This document shows, piece by piece, positions 1 to 8,309 of a stretch of DNA of 64,000 nucleotides. The first letter of the stretch is position 1, and each line of letters starts with the position of its first letter. The stretch comes from Chelativorans sp. Lineage in GTDB: Bacteria; Pseudomonadota; Alphaproteobacteria; Rhizobiales; Rhizobiaceae. The stretch spans positions 28,620-92,619 of the forward strand of contig NZ_JAPSLH010000016.1 of the NCBI RefSeq assembly GCF_031180965.1, in the 5' to 3' direction. A model generated the notes under the pieces. That model saw nothing but the letters and a program-made list of their open reading frames with translations. It was not told where the DNA came from and did no database searches. Both the position numbers and the translations under genes were made by a program.

Positions 1-126
1 GGTCGAGACGGTGCCGCCATCGATCAGGATCACGCCCTCCGCGCCGCAATCGAACTTCACGGACCGGTCGAAGCCGGAGCCGGCAACCCGGTCGCGCATC
101 CTTGCGGCGATATCATCCATGCTCAT
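1..126 (-). CDS. SCP2 sterol-binding domain protein, 5' part
   Basis: Only the first 42 codons are present; the gene runs off the left edge. The product begins MSMDDIAARMRDRV and continues with a VKFD...GVILIDGG strand pattern, the typical start of small (about 95 residue) alphaproteobacterial SCP2-domain proteins. Such proteins bind lipids or acyl-CoA in a hydrophobic tunnel; the in vivo ligand is usually unknown. The start at 126 is chosen because an AGGAG box lies 7 bases upstream (134-138 on the plus strand); an internal ATG at 120 is less well placed. The family call rests on recall of similar N-termini, not on a search. Confidence 0.65.
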   Translation of the reverse strand, partial: MSMDDIAARMRDRVAGSGFDRSVKFDCGAEGVILIDGGTVST

Positions 127-292
127 CTGGCTGCTCCTAGGGTGAAAGGGTGAGGGCCTGCGGCGCGTCCTCTGCGCGCAGGCGAGAGAGCCAGGAATTA
201 GGATCGAATGACGTTTACGTCAAGGTAATCTGGCGGAATCCCGCAGGCGCGGCTCCCTCCCGAATGAGCGCTGGGGAAGCGGCTGGGGCCCG

Positions 293-1294
293 TCAGCCCA
301 TCACTCTGCCGTCCGCATCGAAGCGGTAGATGCGCTGCGGCTGAGGCGTGACGAAAAGGATATCGTCCGGCGCGAAGCGGTGCTCGCCGAAGAGCCGGAC
401 CGTGACCAGTCCCGCCTGTTCCGTGTCGAGATAGAGGATCGTGTCGGCGCCGAGGTGTTCCACATGGATCACGCTGCCCTTCCAGTCGCCCGATTGCGGA
501 TCGACCGTGATGTGCTCGGGCCGCACGCCCAGGGTCTTGGCGCCATTCTGGCCGAGCCGCTCGGCTTCCACGAAATTCATCTTGGGCGAGCCGATGAAGC
601 CGGCGACGAAGAGGTTCGCCGGCCGGTTGTAGAGCTCCATGGGCGTGCCGACCTGCTCGATGCGCCCGGCATTGAGGATGACGATGCGGTCGCCCAGCGT
701 CATCGCCTCCACCTGGTCATGCGTCACATAGATCATGGTTGCAGTGAGATCGCGGTGCAGCCTGGCGAGCTCCAGCCGGGTGTTCACGCGCAGCGCCGCA
801 TCGAGATTGGAGAGCGGCTCGTCGAACAGGAAAAGCTTCGGATTGCGCACGATGGCGCGCCCGATGGCGACGCGCTGGCGCTGGCCGCCGGAAAGCTCGG
901 CCGGGCGACGCTCGAGATAGTCGTCCAGCCCGAGCATGTGGGAGGCGGCGGCCACGCGCTCACGGATCTCCTCCCGCGGCCGCCCGGCCTGCTTCAGGCC
1001 AAGGCCCATATTGTCGCGCACATTCAAGTGCGGATAGAGCGCGTAGCTCTGAAACACCATGGCGATGCCGCGCTTGGCGGGCGGCACATGGTCGACCGGC
1101 TGCCCCTCGATGAGAACATGGCCCGACGTGGCGTCCTCGAGGCCGGCGATGACGCGCAGTAGCGTCGATTTTCCGCAGCCCGAAGGCCCGACGAAGATCA
1201 CGAACTCGCCGTCCTCGACGGAAAGATCGATGCCCTTCAGCACCTCGGTCGCGCCGAAGGATTTCCTGATATTCTGAAGAGTCAGCGAACCCAA
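293..1294 (-). CDS. Carbohydrate ABC transporter ATP-binding protein (MalK/UgpC type)
   Basis: A 333-residue ABC ATPase that powers the importer encoded just upstream. It has Walker A GPSGCGKST at residues 36-44, signature LSGGQ at 134-138, Walker B LFLFDEP at about 154-160 and the switch His in VTHD near 192. The roughly 100-residue C-terminal extension contains GVRPEHI, typical of the MOI/TOBE regulatory domain of sugar-importer ATPases such as MalK, UgpC and MsmK. It is the last gene of the minus-strand operon, 7 bases after the dehydrogenase gene. Family members often serve several permeases, so the substrate cannot be read from this gene. Confidence 0.93.
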   Translation of the reverse strand: MGSLTLQNIRKSFGATEVLKGIDLSVEDGEFVIFVGPSGCGKSTLLRVIAGLEDATSGHVLIEGQPVDHVPPAKRGIAMVFQSYALYPHLNVRDNMGLGLKQAGRPREEIRERVAAASHMLGLDDYLERRPAELSGGQRQRVAIGRAIVRNPKLFLFDEPLSNLDAALRVNTRLELARLHRDLTATMIYVTHDQVEAMTLGDRIVILNAGRIEQVGTPMELYNRPANLFVAGFIGSPKMNFVEAERLGQNGAKTLGVRPEHITVDPQSGDWKGSVIHVEHLGADTILYLDTEQAGLVTVRLFGEHRFAPDDILFVTPQPQRIYRFDADGRVMG

Positions 1295-1301
1295 TTCTGC
1301 C

Positions 1302-2360
1302 TCACAATCTCACCGCACGCCCGGTGCGCACGCTTTCGTCCGCCGCCAGGCAAATCTTCAGGGACTGCACGGCATCCTCCATGTGGCGGGAGAGGTCGAC
1401 GTCCTCGCGGATGGCCTTCAGCAGAAACGCCTGCTCGCGCTCGCAGAGCTCCTGGTGGCCGGGCTCGCCCTCCATGCGCAGGATCTCGTCCGGCGCGGCG
1501 AAACGGCCGTCGGCGCGGCGCTCGGCGCGGTGGATGCGGATGGTGGCCGTCTTGGTATGCGTGTCGATGTCGTCGGATTTTGCGCCCTCGTCCATGACGA
1601 TGGAGACGCTACCCTTGGGCGACATGATGTCTTTCACGAAGAAAGCGGTTTCCGAAATCATCGGCCCCCACGCCGCCTCGTACCAGCCCACCGAGCCGTC
1701 CTCGAACAGCACCTGCAGATGCCCGTAATTGTACATGTCCGGCTTGATCTCGTCGGATAGCCGCACGCCCATGCCGCGCACCTCCAGGGGCCATGCGTCG
1801 GTGATCTGGCACATGACGTCTACATAATGCACGCCGCAATCGACGATGGGGGAGGTCGTTTCCATCAGCCGCCGGTGCGTCTCCCAGGTGGGGCCGCTCG
1901 ACTGCTGGTTCAGGTTCATGCGGAAGACGTACGGCCCGCCCAGCGCGCGGGCCTCCGCGATCAGCCTTTGCCAGGAAGGATGGTGGCGCAGGATATAGCC
2001 GATGACCAGCTTGCGGCCATTCGCCCTGGCGGCGGCGACCACGCGCTCGGCGTCCTCCACCGTCGTCGCCAGAGGCTTTTCCACGAAGACATGGCAGCCG
2101 GCCTCCAGCGCCATGACGGCGTAGTCGGCGTGGCTGTCGGAATAGGTGTTGATGGAGGCGACGTCCGGCTTCTCGCGCCGCAGCGCCTCCTCGAAGGAGC
2201 GTTCGACCGTGTAACCGGCGAGCTCCTCCTCCAGGTCTACCGGAGAGCGGTTGACCAGGGCGGCGATCTCAAAACCGGGATTGCGGTGATAGGCCAGCGC
2301 ATGGCTGCGGCCCATATTGCCAAGGCCGGCCACAAGGACGCTCAAGGGCTTCCCGCTCAT
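1302..2360 (-). CDS. Gfo/Idh/MocA family NAD(P)-dependent oxidoreductase
   Basis: A 352-residue sugar or polyol dehydrogenase-like protein. The N-terminal Rossmann fold shows VLVAGLGNMGRSHALAYH, and the family signature VEKPLATT is present, where the lysine is a catalytic residue in characterised members. The C-terminal half is the alpha/beta substrate domain. The start codon overlaps the stop of the upstream permease gene by 4 bases, so the two are translationally coupled. Being inside the importer operon, it probably oxidises the imported sugar, inositol or a derivative. The exact substrate is unknown. Confidence 0.88.
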   Translation of the reverse strand: MSGKPLSVLVAGLGNMGRSHALAYHRNPGFEIAALVNRSPVDLEEELAGYTVERSFEEALRREKPDVASINTYSDSHADYAVMALEAGCHVFVEKPLATTVEDAERVVAAARANGRKLVIGYILRHHPSWQRLIAEARALGGPYVFRMNLNQQSSGPTWETHRRLMETTSPIVDCGVHYVDVMCQITDAWPLEVRGMGVRLSDEIKPDMYNYGHLQVLFEDGSVGWYEAAWGPMISETAFFVKDIMSPKGSVSIVMDEGAKSDDIDTHTKTATIRIHRAERRADGRFAAPDEILRMEGEPGHQELCEREQAFLLKAIREDVDLSRHMEDAVQSLKICLAADESVRTGRAVRL

Positions 2361-3196
2361 TTGACGGCTCCTGCTGTGATCCCGCGGATGAGCTGACGGG
2401 AGAAGATGAGGTAGAGGATCAGGACGGGCAGGATCGCCAGCGACAGGGCCGCCAGCACCGCGTTCCAGTTGGTCACGAACTGCCCGATGAAGACTTGCGC
2501 GCCGAGGGTGATCGTCTTGGTCTCCTCGGCCGGCGCGAGGATCAGTGGGAACCAGAGGTCGTTCCAGATCGGGATCATGGTGAAGACGGCCACCGTCGCC
2601 ATGGCGGGGCGCACCAGCGGCAGGACGAGGCGGAAGAAAATGCGGTATTCCGAGAGCCCGTCTATGCGGCCGGCATTCTTCAGGTCGTCGGAGACCTGGC
2701 GCATGAATTCGGAGAGGATGAAGACGGCAAGCGGCAGGCCCTGGGCCGTATAGACCAGGATCAGCGCCGTCAGCGTGTTGACCAGTCCGCTCGCCACCAT
2801 CAACTGCAGAATAGCCACCGTGCCGAGCCGGATCGGGATCATGATGCCGAGCGCGAGGTAAAGCCCCATCAGCGAGTTGCCGCGGAAGCGGTATTCGGCA
2901 AGCGCAAAGGCCGCCATGGCGCCGAACAAGAGCACGCAGAACAGCGAGACAACCGTCACGATCATGCTGTTCTGGAAGTAGAGGAAGAAATCGCCCTGCG
3001 CCAGCACGGTCTCATAGCCGATCAGGCTGAAGGTCTCCGCGTTGGGCAGGGAAAGCGGCGAGCGGAAGATGCCTTGGCGGGTCTTGAAGGAATTGATGAT
3101 GATGACGAGCACCGGGAACAGCGCGACGGCCGTATAGGCGATCAGCACCGCATGGGCCGCCGCGCTACGCCAGGGGGAGGTGCGGGCCTTGCTCAT
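2357..3196 (-). CDS. Carbohydrate ABC transporter permease (MalG type)
   Basis: A 279-residue integral membrane protein with about six hydrophobic segments, the first at residues 13-33. The region around 'DGLSEYRIFFRLVLPLVRP' matches the EAA coupling loop that contacts the ATPase. This is the MalG-like second permease of a CUT1-type importer. It is 7 bases downstream of the other permease gene and overlaps the dehydrogenase gene by 4 bases. Confidence 0.92.
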   Translation of the reverse strand: MSKARTSPWRSAAAHAVLIAYTAVALFPVLVIIINSFKTRQGIFRSPLSLPNAETFSLIGYETVLAQGDFFLYFQNSMIVTVVSLFCVLLFGAMAAFALAEYRFRGNSLMGLYLALGIMIPIRLGTVAILQLMVASGLVNTLTALILVYTAQGLPLAVFILSEFMRQVSDDLKNAGRIDGLSEYRIFFRLVLPLVRPAMATVAVFTMIPIWNDLWFPLILAPAEETKTITLGAQVFIGQFVTNWNAVLAALSLAILPVLILYLIFSRQLIRGITAGAVK

Positions 3197-3203
3197 CCCG
3201 ACC

Positions 3204-4124
3204 TCAGAACTGATACCGACGCAGACGCGTCTGGATGGCGAAGAGGTAGAGGCACACGCCGGCGAGGATGATGAAGAACATCATGGATGCGATCGTCGCG
3301 CCCATGTTGGAATCGCCGATCTGCAGCTGGAAGCCGAAAAAGGTGCGATAAAGGAACGTGCCGAGAATGTCGGTAGAGAAGTTGGGGCCGGCCATGGCGC
3401 CCTGGCTCGAATAGATCAGGTCGAACGCATTGAAATTGCCCACGAAGGTCAGCACCGAGATGATGCCGATCGAGGGCAGGATGAGCGGCAGCTTTATCTT
3501 CCAGAACTGGGCCATGCCGGTGATGCCATCGCATTCGGCCGCTTCCAGGATCTCGTCGGGAATGGCGAGAAGCGCGGCATAGATCAGCATCATCGGAATG
3601 CCCACGAACTGCCAGACGGAGATGAGGCCCAGCGTGGTCAGCGCATATTCCTCCTTGCCGAGCCAGGGCGCGAACAGCCCCTTGAGGCCGATCATCCCGA
3701 GCAGGTCGGGCGCCACGCCCCAGATCGGGCTCAGGATCAGCTTCCAGACGAAGCCGACGATGACGAAAGAGAGGATGGTGGGGATAAAGATCGCCGTGCG
3801 GTAGAAGCCGCGCAGGCGCAGCCGCGGATTGGAAAGCAGCGCGGCAAGAAGGATGCCGATCGGGTTCTGCACCAGCATGTGGATGATGAAGAACCAGACA
3901 TTGTTCCAGAGTGCGTTCCAGAAGCTGGCGGACCAGCGCGGGTCGCCGAGCAGCGTGCGGAAATTGTCGAACCCGACGAAGACCTGGCCGTCGGGGGTTC
4001 CGCGGAACAGCGAAAGCTGCAGCGTGCCGAAGAGCGGCAGGATCATCACCACCGTGTAGACGAGCACCGCCGGCGCCAGAAACAAGACGATGTGCCAGCG
4101 GATCGGCTTGGTTGCGGCCGCCAT
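3204..4124 (-). CDS. Carbohydrate ABC transporter permease (MalF type)
   Basis: A 306-residue membrane protein with six predicted transmembrane segments; the first spans about residues 13-33 (IVLFLAPAVLVYTVVMIL). The EAA-type loop lies in 'ECDGITGMAQFWKIKLPLI'. It is the first of two permease genes and the first gene after the attenuator hairpin that follows the binding-protein gene. It forms the translocation channel with the MalG-type partner. Confidence 0.92.
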   Translation of the reverse strand: MAAATKPIRWHIVLFLAPAVLVYTVVMILPLFGTLQLSLFRGTPDGQVFVGFDNFRTLLGDPRWSASFWNALWNNVWFFIIHMLVQNPIGILLAALLSNPRLRLRGFYRTAIFIPTILSFVIVGFVWKLILSPIWGVAPDLLGMIGLKGLFAPWLGKEEYALTTLGLISVWQFVGIPMMLIYAALLAIPDEILEAAECDGITGMAQFWKIKLPLILPSIGIISVLTFVGNFNAFDLIYSSQGAMAGPNFSTDILGTFLYRTFFGFQLQIGDSNMGATIASMMFFIILAGVCLYLFAIQTRLRRYQF

Positions 4125-4134
4125 ACCCTACCTC

Positions 4135-4163
4135 AAAAAAGAGAGGCCGCCGGAGTGGCGGCC
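4135..4163 (-). terminator. Intercistronic attenuator hairpin downstream of the binding-protein gene
   Basis: Read on the minus strand, a 7-bp perfect stem (GGCCGCC / GGCGGCC, 4145-4151 with 4157-4163) with a 5-base loop is followed after four bases by six T (4135-4140). It sits 22 bases past the binding-protein stop and just before the permease genes. A leaky intrinsic terminator here would explain higher expression of the binding protein than of the membrane parts, a common arrangement in ABC operons. Confidence 0.75.
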
Positions 4164-4185
4164 CCGAACGCGGCTGAATCTTCCG

Positions 4186-5454
4186 TCACTTCCCCTTCTG
4201 CGGCTCGTACCAGCTTGCAAGTCCCTCCTGCAGGCGCTGGGCGGCGGCTTCGGGCGTCTCCGTGCCGTTGATCACATTGGCGGAGGCGGTCCAGGTCTCG
4301 TTTTCCAGATTGGGCGTGCCGCGCGACAGGATCTGATAGGTGGAGCGGATGGTGGGCTCGCACTTCTCGCGCCAGGAGACGAATTCCTGCGCCAGCGGGT
4401 CCTGCATCTCGACAGGCTTGGACGAGAGGCTGAAGAAGCCCGGCAGCGCATTGGCATAGATCCTGGCGAACTCCTCCGACGCCACCCAGGACAGGAATTT
4501 CCTGCCGGCTTCCGCGTTCGGGCTCTTGGCATTGAGGCCGATGGCGATGTCCGTGTGGTCGGAGATGTAGCAGGTGTCGCCGGCGGCCTTCACGGGCGGC
4601 GGGAACGCGCCCATCTCGAAGTCGGCCTGGGTGTTGAATACCGAGATCTCCCACGAGCCGGCAGGATAGATCGCCGCGCGGCCCAACGTGAAGAGGTTCT
4701 GGCTATCAGGATAGGACTGCGCCTCGAAGCCGTCGCCGAAATAGTCCTTCCAGCGCGCCAATGTCTTGAACGGGTCCACCCATTGCGGATCGGTCAGCTT
4801 CTGCTCGCCCTTGATGAGCGCCTGGCGGCCTTCCTCACCCTTCCAGTAGTTCGGGCCGATATTCTGGTAGCCCATGGTGGCGGCTTCCCAGAGGTCCTTC
4901 GTGCCCATGGCCATGGGGATGTAGGTGCCGTCCTCCTTGATCTTGTCGAGCACGGCGAAGAACTCGTCCTCGGTCGTCGGCACCTCGAGCCCCAGTTCCT
5001 CGAAAGCATCCTTGTTGTAGATGAAGCCGTGGATCACCGAAGCCATGGGCACGCAGAAGGTGGCCGAGCCGTCGTCGGTCTGCCAGGCGGACTTCGCCAC
5101 ATCGGAGAAATTCTCCATGCCCGGAAGGTCGGAAAGATTCGCGAGCTGGCCCTTGTTGTAGAGCTCGAGAGAGGCGTCGAAGGGGCGGCAGGTGATGAGG
5201 TCGCCACCCGAGCCGGCATCGAGCTTGGCGTTGAGCGCCGCATTGTACTCGGTGGGCGCCGAGGGGGAGAAGACCACCTTGATGCCGGGATTGGCCGCCT
5301 CGAAGGCGGGAATGAGCTGTTCCTGCCAGATGGCGAGATCGTCGTTGCGCCAGCTTTCGATCGTCAGCGTCACATCCTGCGCCGTCGCCAGCCCGGCGCT
5401 GCCCGCAAGCATGCTGGTGGCGCTGAGGAATGCGAGTAGGCTTCTGCTTGTCAT
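4186..5454 (-). CDS. Sugar ABC transporter substrate-binding protein
   Basis: A 422-residue periplasmic binding protein of the SBP_bac_1 (CUT1) type. A Sec signal peptide (MTSRSLLAFLSATSMLAGSAG) ends at ATA-QD near residue 25. The mature start 'VTLTIESWRNDDLAIW' and the later 'KSPNAEAGRKFLSW' are typical of the family. It is the first gene of the minus-strand operon and faces the kinase gene across a 261-bp divergent spacer. The ligand is a sugar or polyol that cannot be specified from sequence. Confidence 0.92.
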   Translation of the reverse strand: MTSRSLLAFLSATSMLAGSAGLATAQDVTLTIESWRNDDLAIWQEQLIPAFEAANPGIKVVFSPSAPTEYNAALNAKLDAGSGGDLITCRPFDASLELYNKGQLANLSDLPGMENFSDVAKSAWQTDDGSATFCVPMASVIHGFIYNKDAFEELGLEVPTTEDEFFAVLDKIKEDGTYIPMAMGTKDLWEAATMGYQNIGPNYWKGEEGRQALIKGEQKLTDPQWVDPFKTLARWKDYFGDGFEAQSYPDSQNLFTLGRAAIYPAGSWEISVFNTQADFEMGAFPPPVKAAGDTCYISDHTDIAIGLNAKSPNAEAGRKFLSWVASEEFARIYANALPGFFSLSSKPVEMQDPLAQEFVSWREKCEPTIRSTYQILSRGTPNLENETWTASANVINGTETPEAAAQRLQEGLASWYEPQKGK

Positions 5455-5715
5455 CTTTCTCTCCCTTCGGCTGACGCCGTGTTCCCTTGATTGATGGAGG
5501 TTTTAGAGGTGGGGCAGCCGGCTTCCGGTGCTCGGCCTGCGCATGTCAATGAACGCTGTGCTTGATCACCCCACGATCGTGCCCCCGCGGATGCGGCCAT
5601 GTAAGAACATTCCGCGGCGCTTTTCCAGCAGGAAAATTAAACGGTTGAATCGTCAGCGCGGGCGGGCAACATGGCGCCTGCGGCGGGGAGTCGGCGAAGG
5701 GAAGGCGATCGGCTG

Positions 5716-6573
5716 ATGAGGCTCGTGGCGGTCGACGGGGGCGGAACGGGATGCCGGGCGATTGTCGCCGATGCGGGAGGCCATATGCTCGGGCGCGCCG
5801 AGGGCGGGCCGGCCAATGTGATGACGGATCTCGAGGGCGCTCTCGTCAACATCATCGGGGCGGTGGAGCGCGCCGCCCAAGCAGCGGGGCTCGCTCCCGC
5901 GGCGCTGTCCGGCTGCAAGGCGGTGCTGGCGCTGGCGGGCGCCAATGTAGGCCGGTACGGGGAGGAGCTGCAGCGGCGGCTGCCCTTCGCCGACAGCATC
6001 GTCGAATCGGACGCCACGGCCGCCGTGCGCGGCGCGCTGGGCGGCCATGACGGGGCCGCCGGCATCATCGGCACCGGATCGGTCTTCGGCGCCCAGGTCG
6101 GCGGGGCCATCCGCATCATCGGCGGCTGGGGCTTTCTGCTAGGCGACCAGGCGAGCGGTGCAAGGCTCGGGCGCGCGCTGCTGGAAGAGGCGCTGCTCGC
6201 CTTCGACCACATCACTCCCGGCTCGGCTCTGACGGAGGCCGTGCTTGCCAGGTTCGGCAATGATCCGCGCGAGATCGTCGTCTTCGGACAGCGCTCCCGG
6301 CCGGCCGAGTTCGCCGCCTTCGCGCCGGAGATCTTCGACCATGCCGGGCGGGGCGACGCGGTGGGAAAAAAAATCATCGATGATGCGATCGGTTGGATCG
6401 AGGCCTCGCTTGATGCCGTGATGCCGCCGGGATGTGACCGCGTCTGCCTACTGGGTGGGCTCGGAGCCCCCTATACGCCTTATCTCGGCGAGCGTTTCCG
6501 GTCGCTCCTGCAGCCCGCTCGCGGCACCGCATTGGACGGCGCGCTGGCGCTCGCGGTGGAAAAATTCGGCTAG
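5716..6573 (+). CDS. BadF/BadG/BcrA/BcrD-family ATPase, probable sugar kinase (GlcNAc kinase-like)
   Basis: A 285-residue protein of the ASKHA fold. The phosphate-1 loop is VDGGGTGCRA at residues 5-14; further motifs are LALAGANVG, GIIGTGSVFGA (phosphate-2) and GGWGFLLGDQASGA. These match the N-acetylglucosamine/glucosamine kinase branch of the BadF family. The ATG at 5716 is preferred over one at 5671 because the fold starts immediately (MRLVAVDGGG) and a GAAGG box lies upstream. The gene is divergent from the sugar importer and is probably co-regulated with it, phosphorylating the imported (amino)sugar. No operator was recognised in the 261-bp spacer 5455-5715. Its stop overlaps the convergent oxidase stop by 4 bases. 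Confidence 0.82.
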   Translation: MRLVAVDGGGTGCRAIVADAGGHMLGRAEGGPANVMTDLEGALVNIIGAVERAAQAAGLAPAALSGCKAVLALAGANVGRYGEELQRRLPFADSIVESDATAAVRGALGGHDGAAGIIGTGSVFGAQVGGAIRIIGGWGFLLGDQASGARLGRALLEEALLAFDHITPGSALTEAVLARFGNDPREIVVFGQRSRPAEFAAFAPEIFDHAGRGDAVGKKIIDDAIGWIEASLDAVMPPGCDRVCLLGGLGAPYTPYLGERFRSLLQPARGTALDGALALAVEKFG

Positions 6574-7853
6574 ATGAAGATGCGCAGGAGGTGGACCGCC
6601 TGCGCGCCCCATTCGATGCCGGCCTGGCGCAGGCCGCGCAGGGCAACCGGCTTCGGCGGCGTCACCGGCAGGGGCAGGTCCTCCTCCGAGATTTCGCCGA
6701 GGACATGCTGCGCCAGCAGGCGGCCGAAGACCGTGCCGGGGGCAATGCCGCGGCCGTTATAGCCGCTGAAGCCGACGACATTTTCCGCCAGGCGGTGGAA
6801 TTTCGGCAGGCTGTTGTCCGTCATGCCGATCATGCCGTACCAGGAATGCCGGAAGGCAACCTCGCCGAGCATGGGGAAAAGTTTTTTCACGGTGCGCCGC
6901 GCCCAGGCTTCGTGCACGGCGCGGCCCGTCCCGCGCAGCGCGCCGACGCTGCCGAAGATGAGGCGGCCCTGCCGATCCAGCCGGAAGGAGGTCAGCACTT
7001 TCTCCGTGTCCCAGGCGCCCTGCCGTTCGGGGAGGATCTTTTCGCGGGTGGCCTCGTCCAGCGGATCGGTGGCGAAGTTGAAATAGGGCAGGAGCACGAA
7101 CTCGCTGCGGATCTCCGGCCAGAGATTGGCCGTGTAGGCGTTGGTGGCGGCGATCACCCAGTTGGCGATGACGGTTCCGGAGGGGGTGGCGATCCGCCAA
7201 CGCGGCCCATCGCGCTCCAGGGACAGTGCCGGAGTGTGGGTGAAGATCTGTGCTCCGGCGGAGATCGCCGCCCCTGCCAGGCCGCGCGCATAGGCGAGCG
7301 GCTGGATCGTTCCAGCCCTGAGGTCGAGGAGGGCGCCCGTATAGGCGCTGGTGCCCGTCTTTCGCGTGGCCTCGTCGGCGGACAGCAGATGGACGGGCGC
7401 GCCTCTTTTCGCCCATTGCTCGGCGCGTATTTCCAGTTCCCTAAGCCCGGCCTTGCCGACGGCACAATGCAGTGTGCCGGCGCGCTCGGCCTCACAATCG
7501 ATGCCATGCCGTTCGATCAGCTCGAAGACCGCGCGGGGCGCATCGCCCAGCAGCCGGAGGAGCCTTTCGCCATGGATTGCGCCCAGCGCGCGCGGCAGTT
7601 CGTCCGGCAGCACCCACATGCCGGCATTGACAAGCCCCACATTGCGGCCCGAACCGCCATGGCCGATCTCCGCGCCGTCCAGCACGACGGTCTCCACGCC
7701 CGCCTGCGCCAGGTGCAGGGCGGCCGAAAGGCCGGTGAAACCGCCGCCGACAACGGCCACGTCGACGGTCCTGAGGCCGGCGAGCCCGGCCGTCGAGGGC
7801 GCGGGCGACGCGGTTTCGGCCCAGAGACCTTGCCCGTCTGTGCTGTCTTGCAT
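6570..7853 (-). CDS. FAD-dependent oxidoreductase (DAO/PuuB-like amine oxidase)
   Basis: A 427-residue flavoprotein. The dinucleotide-binding motif VAVVGGGFTGLSAALHL is at about residues 32-48, followed by GHGGSGRNVG, the covalent or near-FAD region typical of the PuuB/OrdL group. The C-terminal segment 'GYNGRGIAPGTVFGR' is the usual second FAD contact. Family members oxidise amines such as gamma-glutamylputrescine or N-methyl amino acids, producing H2O2. It is monocistronic and convergent with the kinase gene. The substrate is not identifiable. Confidence 0.85.
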   Translation of the reverse strand: MQDSTDGQGLWAETASPAPSTAGLAGLRTVDVAVVGGGFTGLSAALHLAQAGVETVVLDGAEIGHGGSGRNVGLVNAGMWVLPDELPRALGAIHGERLLRLLGDAPRAVFELIERHGIDCEAERAGTLHCAVGKAGLRELEIRAEQWAKRGAPVHLLSADEATRKTGTSAYTGALLDLRAGTIQPLAYARGLAGAAISAGAQIFTHTPALSLERDGPRWRIATPSGTVIANWVIAATNAYTANLWPEIRSEFVLLPYFNFATDPLDEATREKILPERQGAWDTEKVLTSFRLDRQGRLIFGSVGALRGTGRAVHEAWARRTVKKLFPMLGEVAFRHSWYGMIGMTDNSLPKFHRLAENVVGFSGYNGRGIAPGTVFGRLLAQHVLGEISEEDLPLPVTPPKPVALRGLRQAGIEWGAQAVHLLRIFI

Positions 7854-7970
7854 GGTTCGTAGGAGCCTGGTTCAGATTCGCCGCTGTTTGGCATGGCCGG
7901 GCGGAAATGCCAATGCCGGTCCCCGCCGGTGTTTTCCCGCGGCGCGGTGCCCGGACCTGCAAAAAAGTGA

Positions 7971-8017
7971 TCTCCACCTATTGACAGGGGCGACAGCCCG
8001 GATACTAGATGTTGGGT
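7971..8017 (+). promoter_or_regulatory. Predicted nrdAB promoter with paired NrdR boxes
   Basis: Two NrdR-box-like sites have 10-base cores at 7974-7983 (CCACCTATTG, 7 of 10 matches to CWATATATWG-type consensus) and 8005-8014 (CTAGATGTTG, all conserved positions matched). The core-to-core distance is 31 bp, the three-helical-turn spacing known for NrdR pairs. A TTGACA -35 hexamer (7981-7986) overlaps the first box, and a weak TACTAG -10 (8003-8008, spacer 16) lies in the second, so binding would block RNA polymerase. The consensus is recalled, not searched. Confidence 0.5.
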
Positions 8018-8020
8018 ATT

Positions 8021-8192
8021 CACGGTGCTGTCGAGTCGAGTTCGGGTCGAGAGCTAAGAGGGAAGCCGGTGCAAGGCCGGCGCTGCCCCCGCAACTGTAA
8101 GCAGCGAGTTGCTGTCGCGTAACGCCACTGGCGCAAGAGCGCTGGGAAGGTCAGACAGCGGCGATGACCTGCGAGCCAGGAGACCTGCCGTG
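8021..8192 (+). ncRNA. Cobalamin (AdoCbl) riboswitch
   Basis: The leader of nrdA carries the hallmark conserved blocks of the RF00174 class: AAGAGGGAAGCCGGTGCAAG (about 8056-8075), GCTGCCCCCGCAACTGTAAGC just after it, CCACTG, then GGGAAGGT, ATGACCTGCGAG, and the B12 box AGCCAGGAGACCTGCC at 8174-8189. CACGG (8021-8025) can pair with CCGTG (8188-8192) as P1. A GGCGG/CCGCC hairpin follows near 8245-8261 and may be part of the expression platform. It should lower nrdAB expression when cobalamin is plentiful, as expected if the genome also has a B12-dependent class II reductase. Confidence 0.93.
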
Positions 8193-8309
8193 ATGCGCTT
8201 TTGAACGTCCACGGGCGGGGTGTCCCGGCGGTGCGCTTGGTTGCGGCGGTTCTCCGCCGCCGTCCGGCATGCATCCCGAATTCCCGTCGCTTCACACACG
8301 GGGTTTTCC

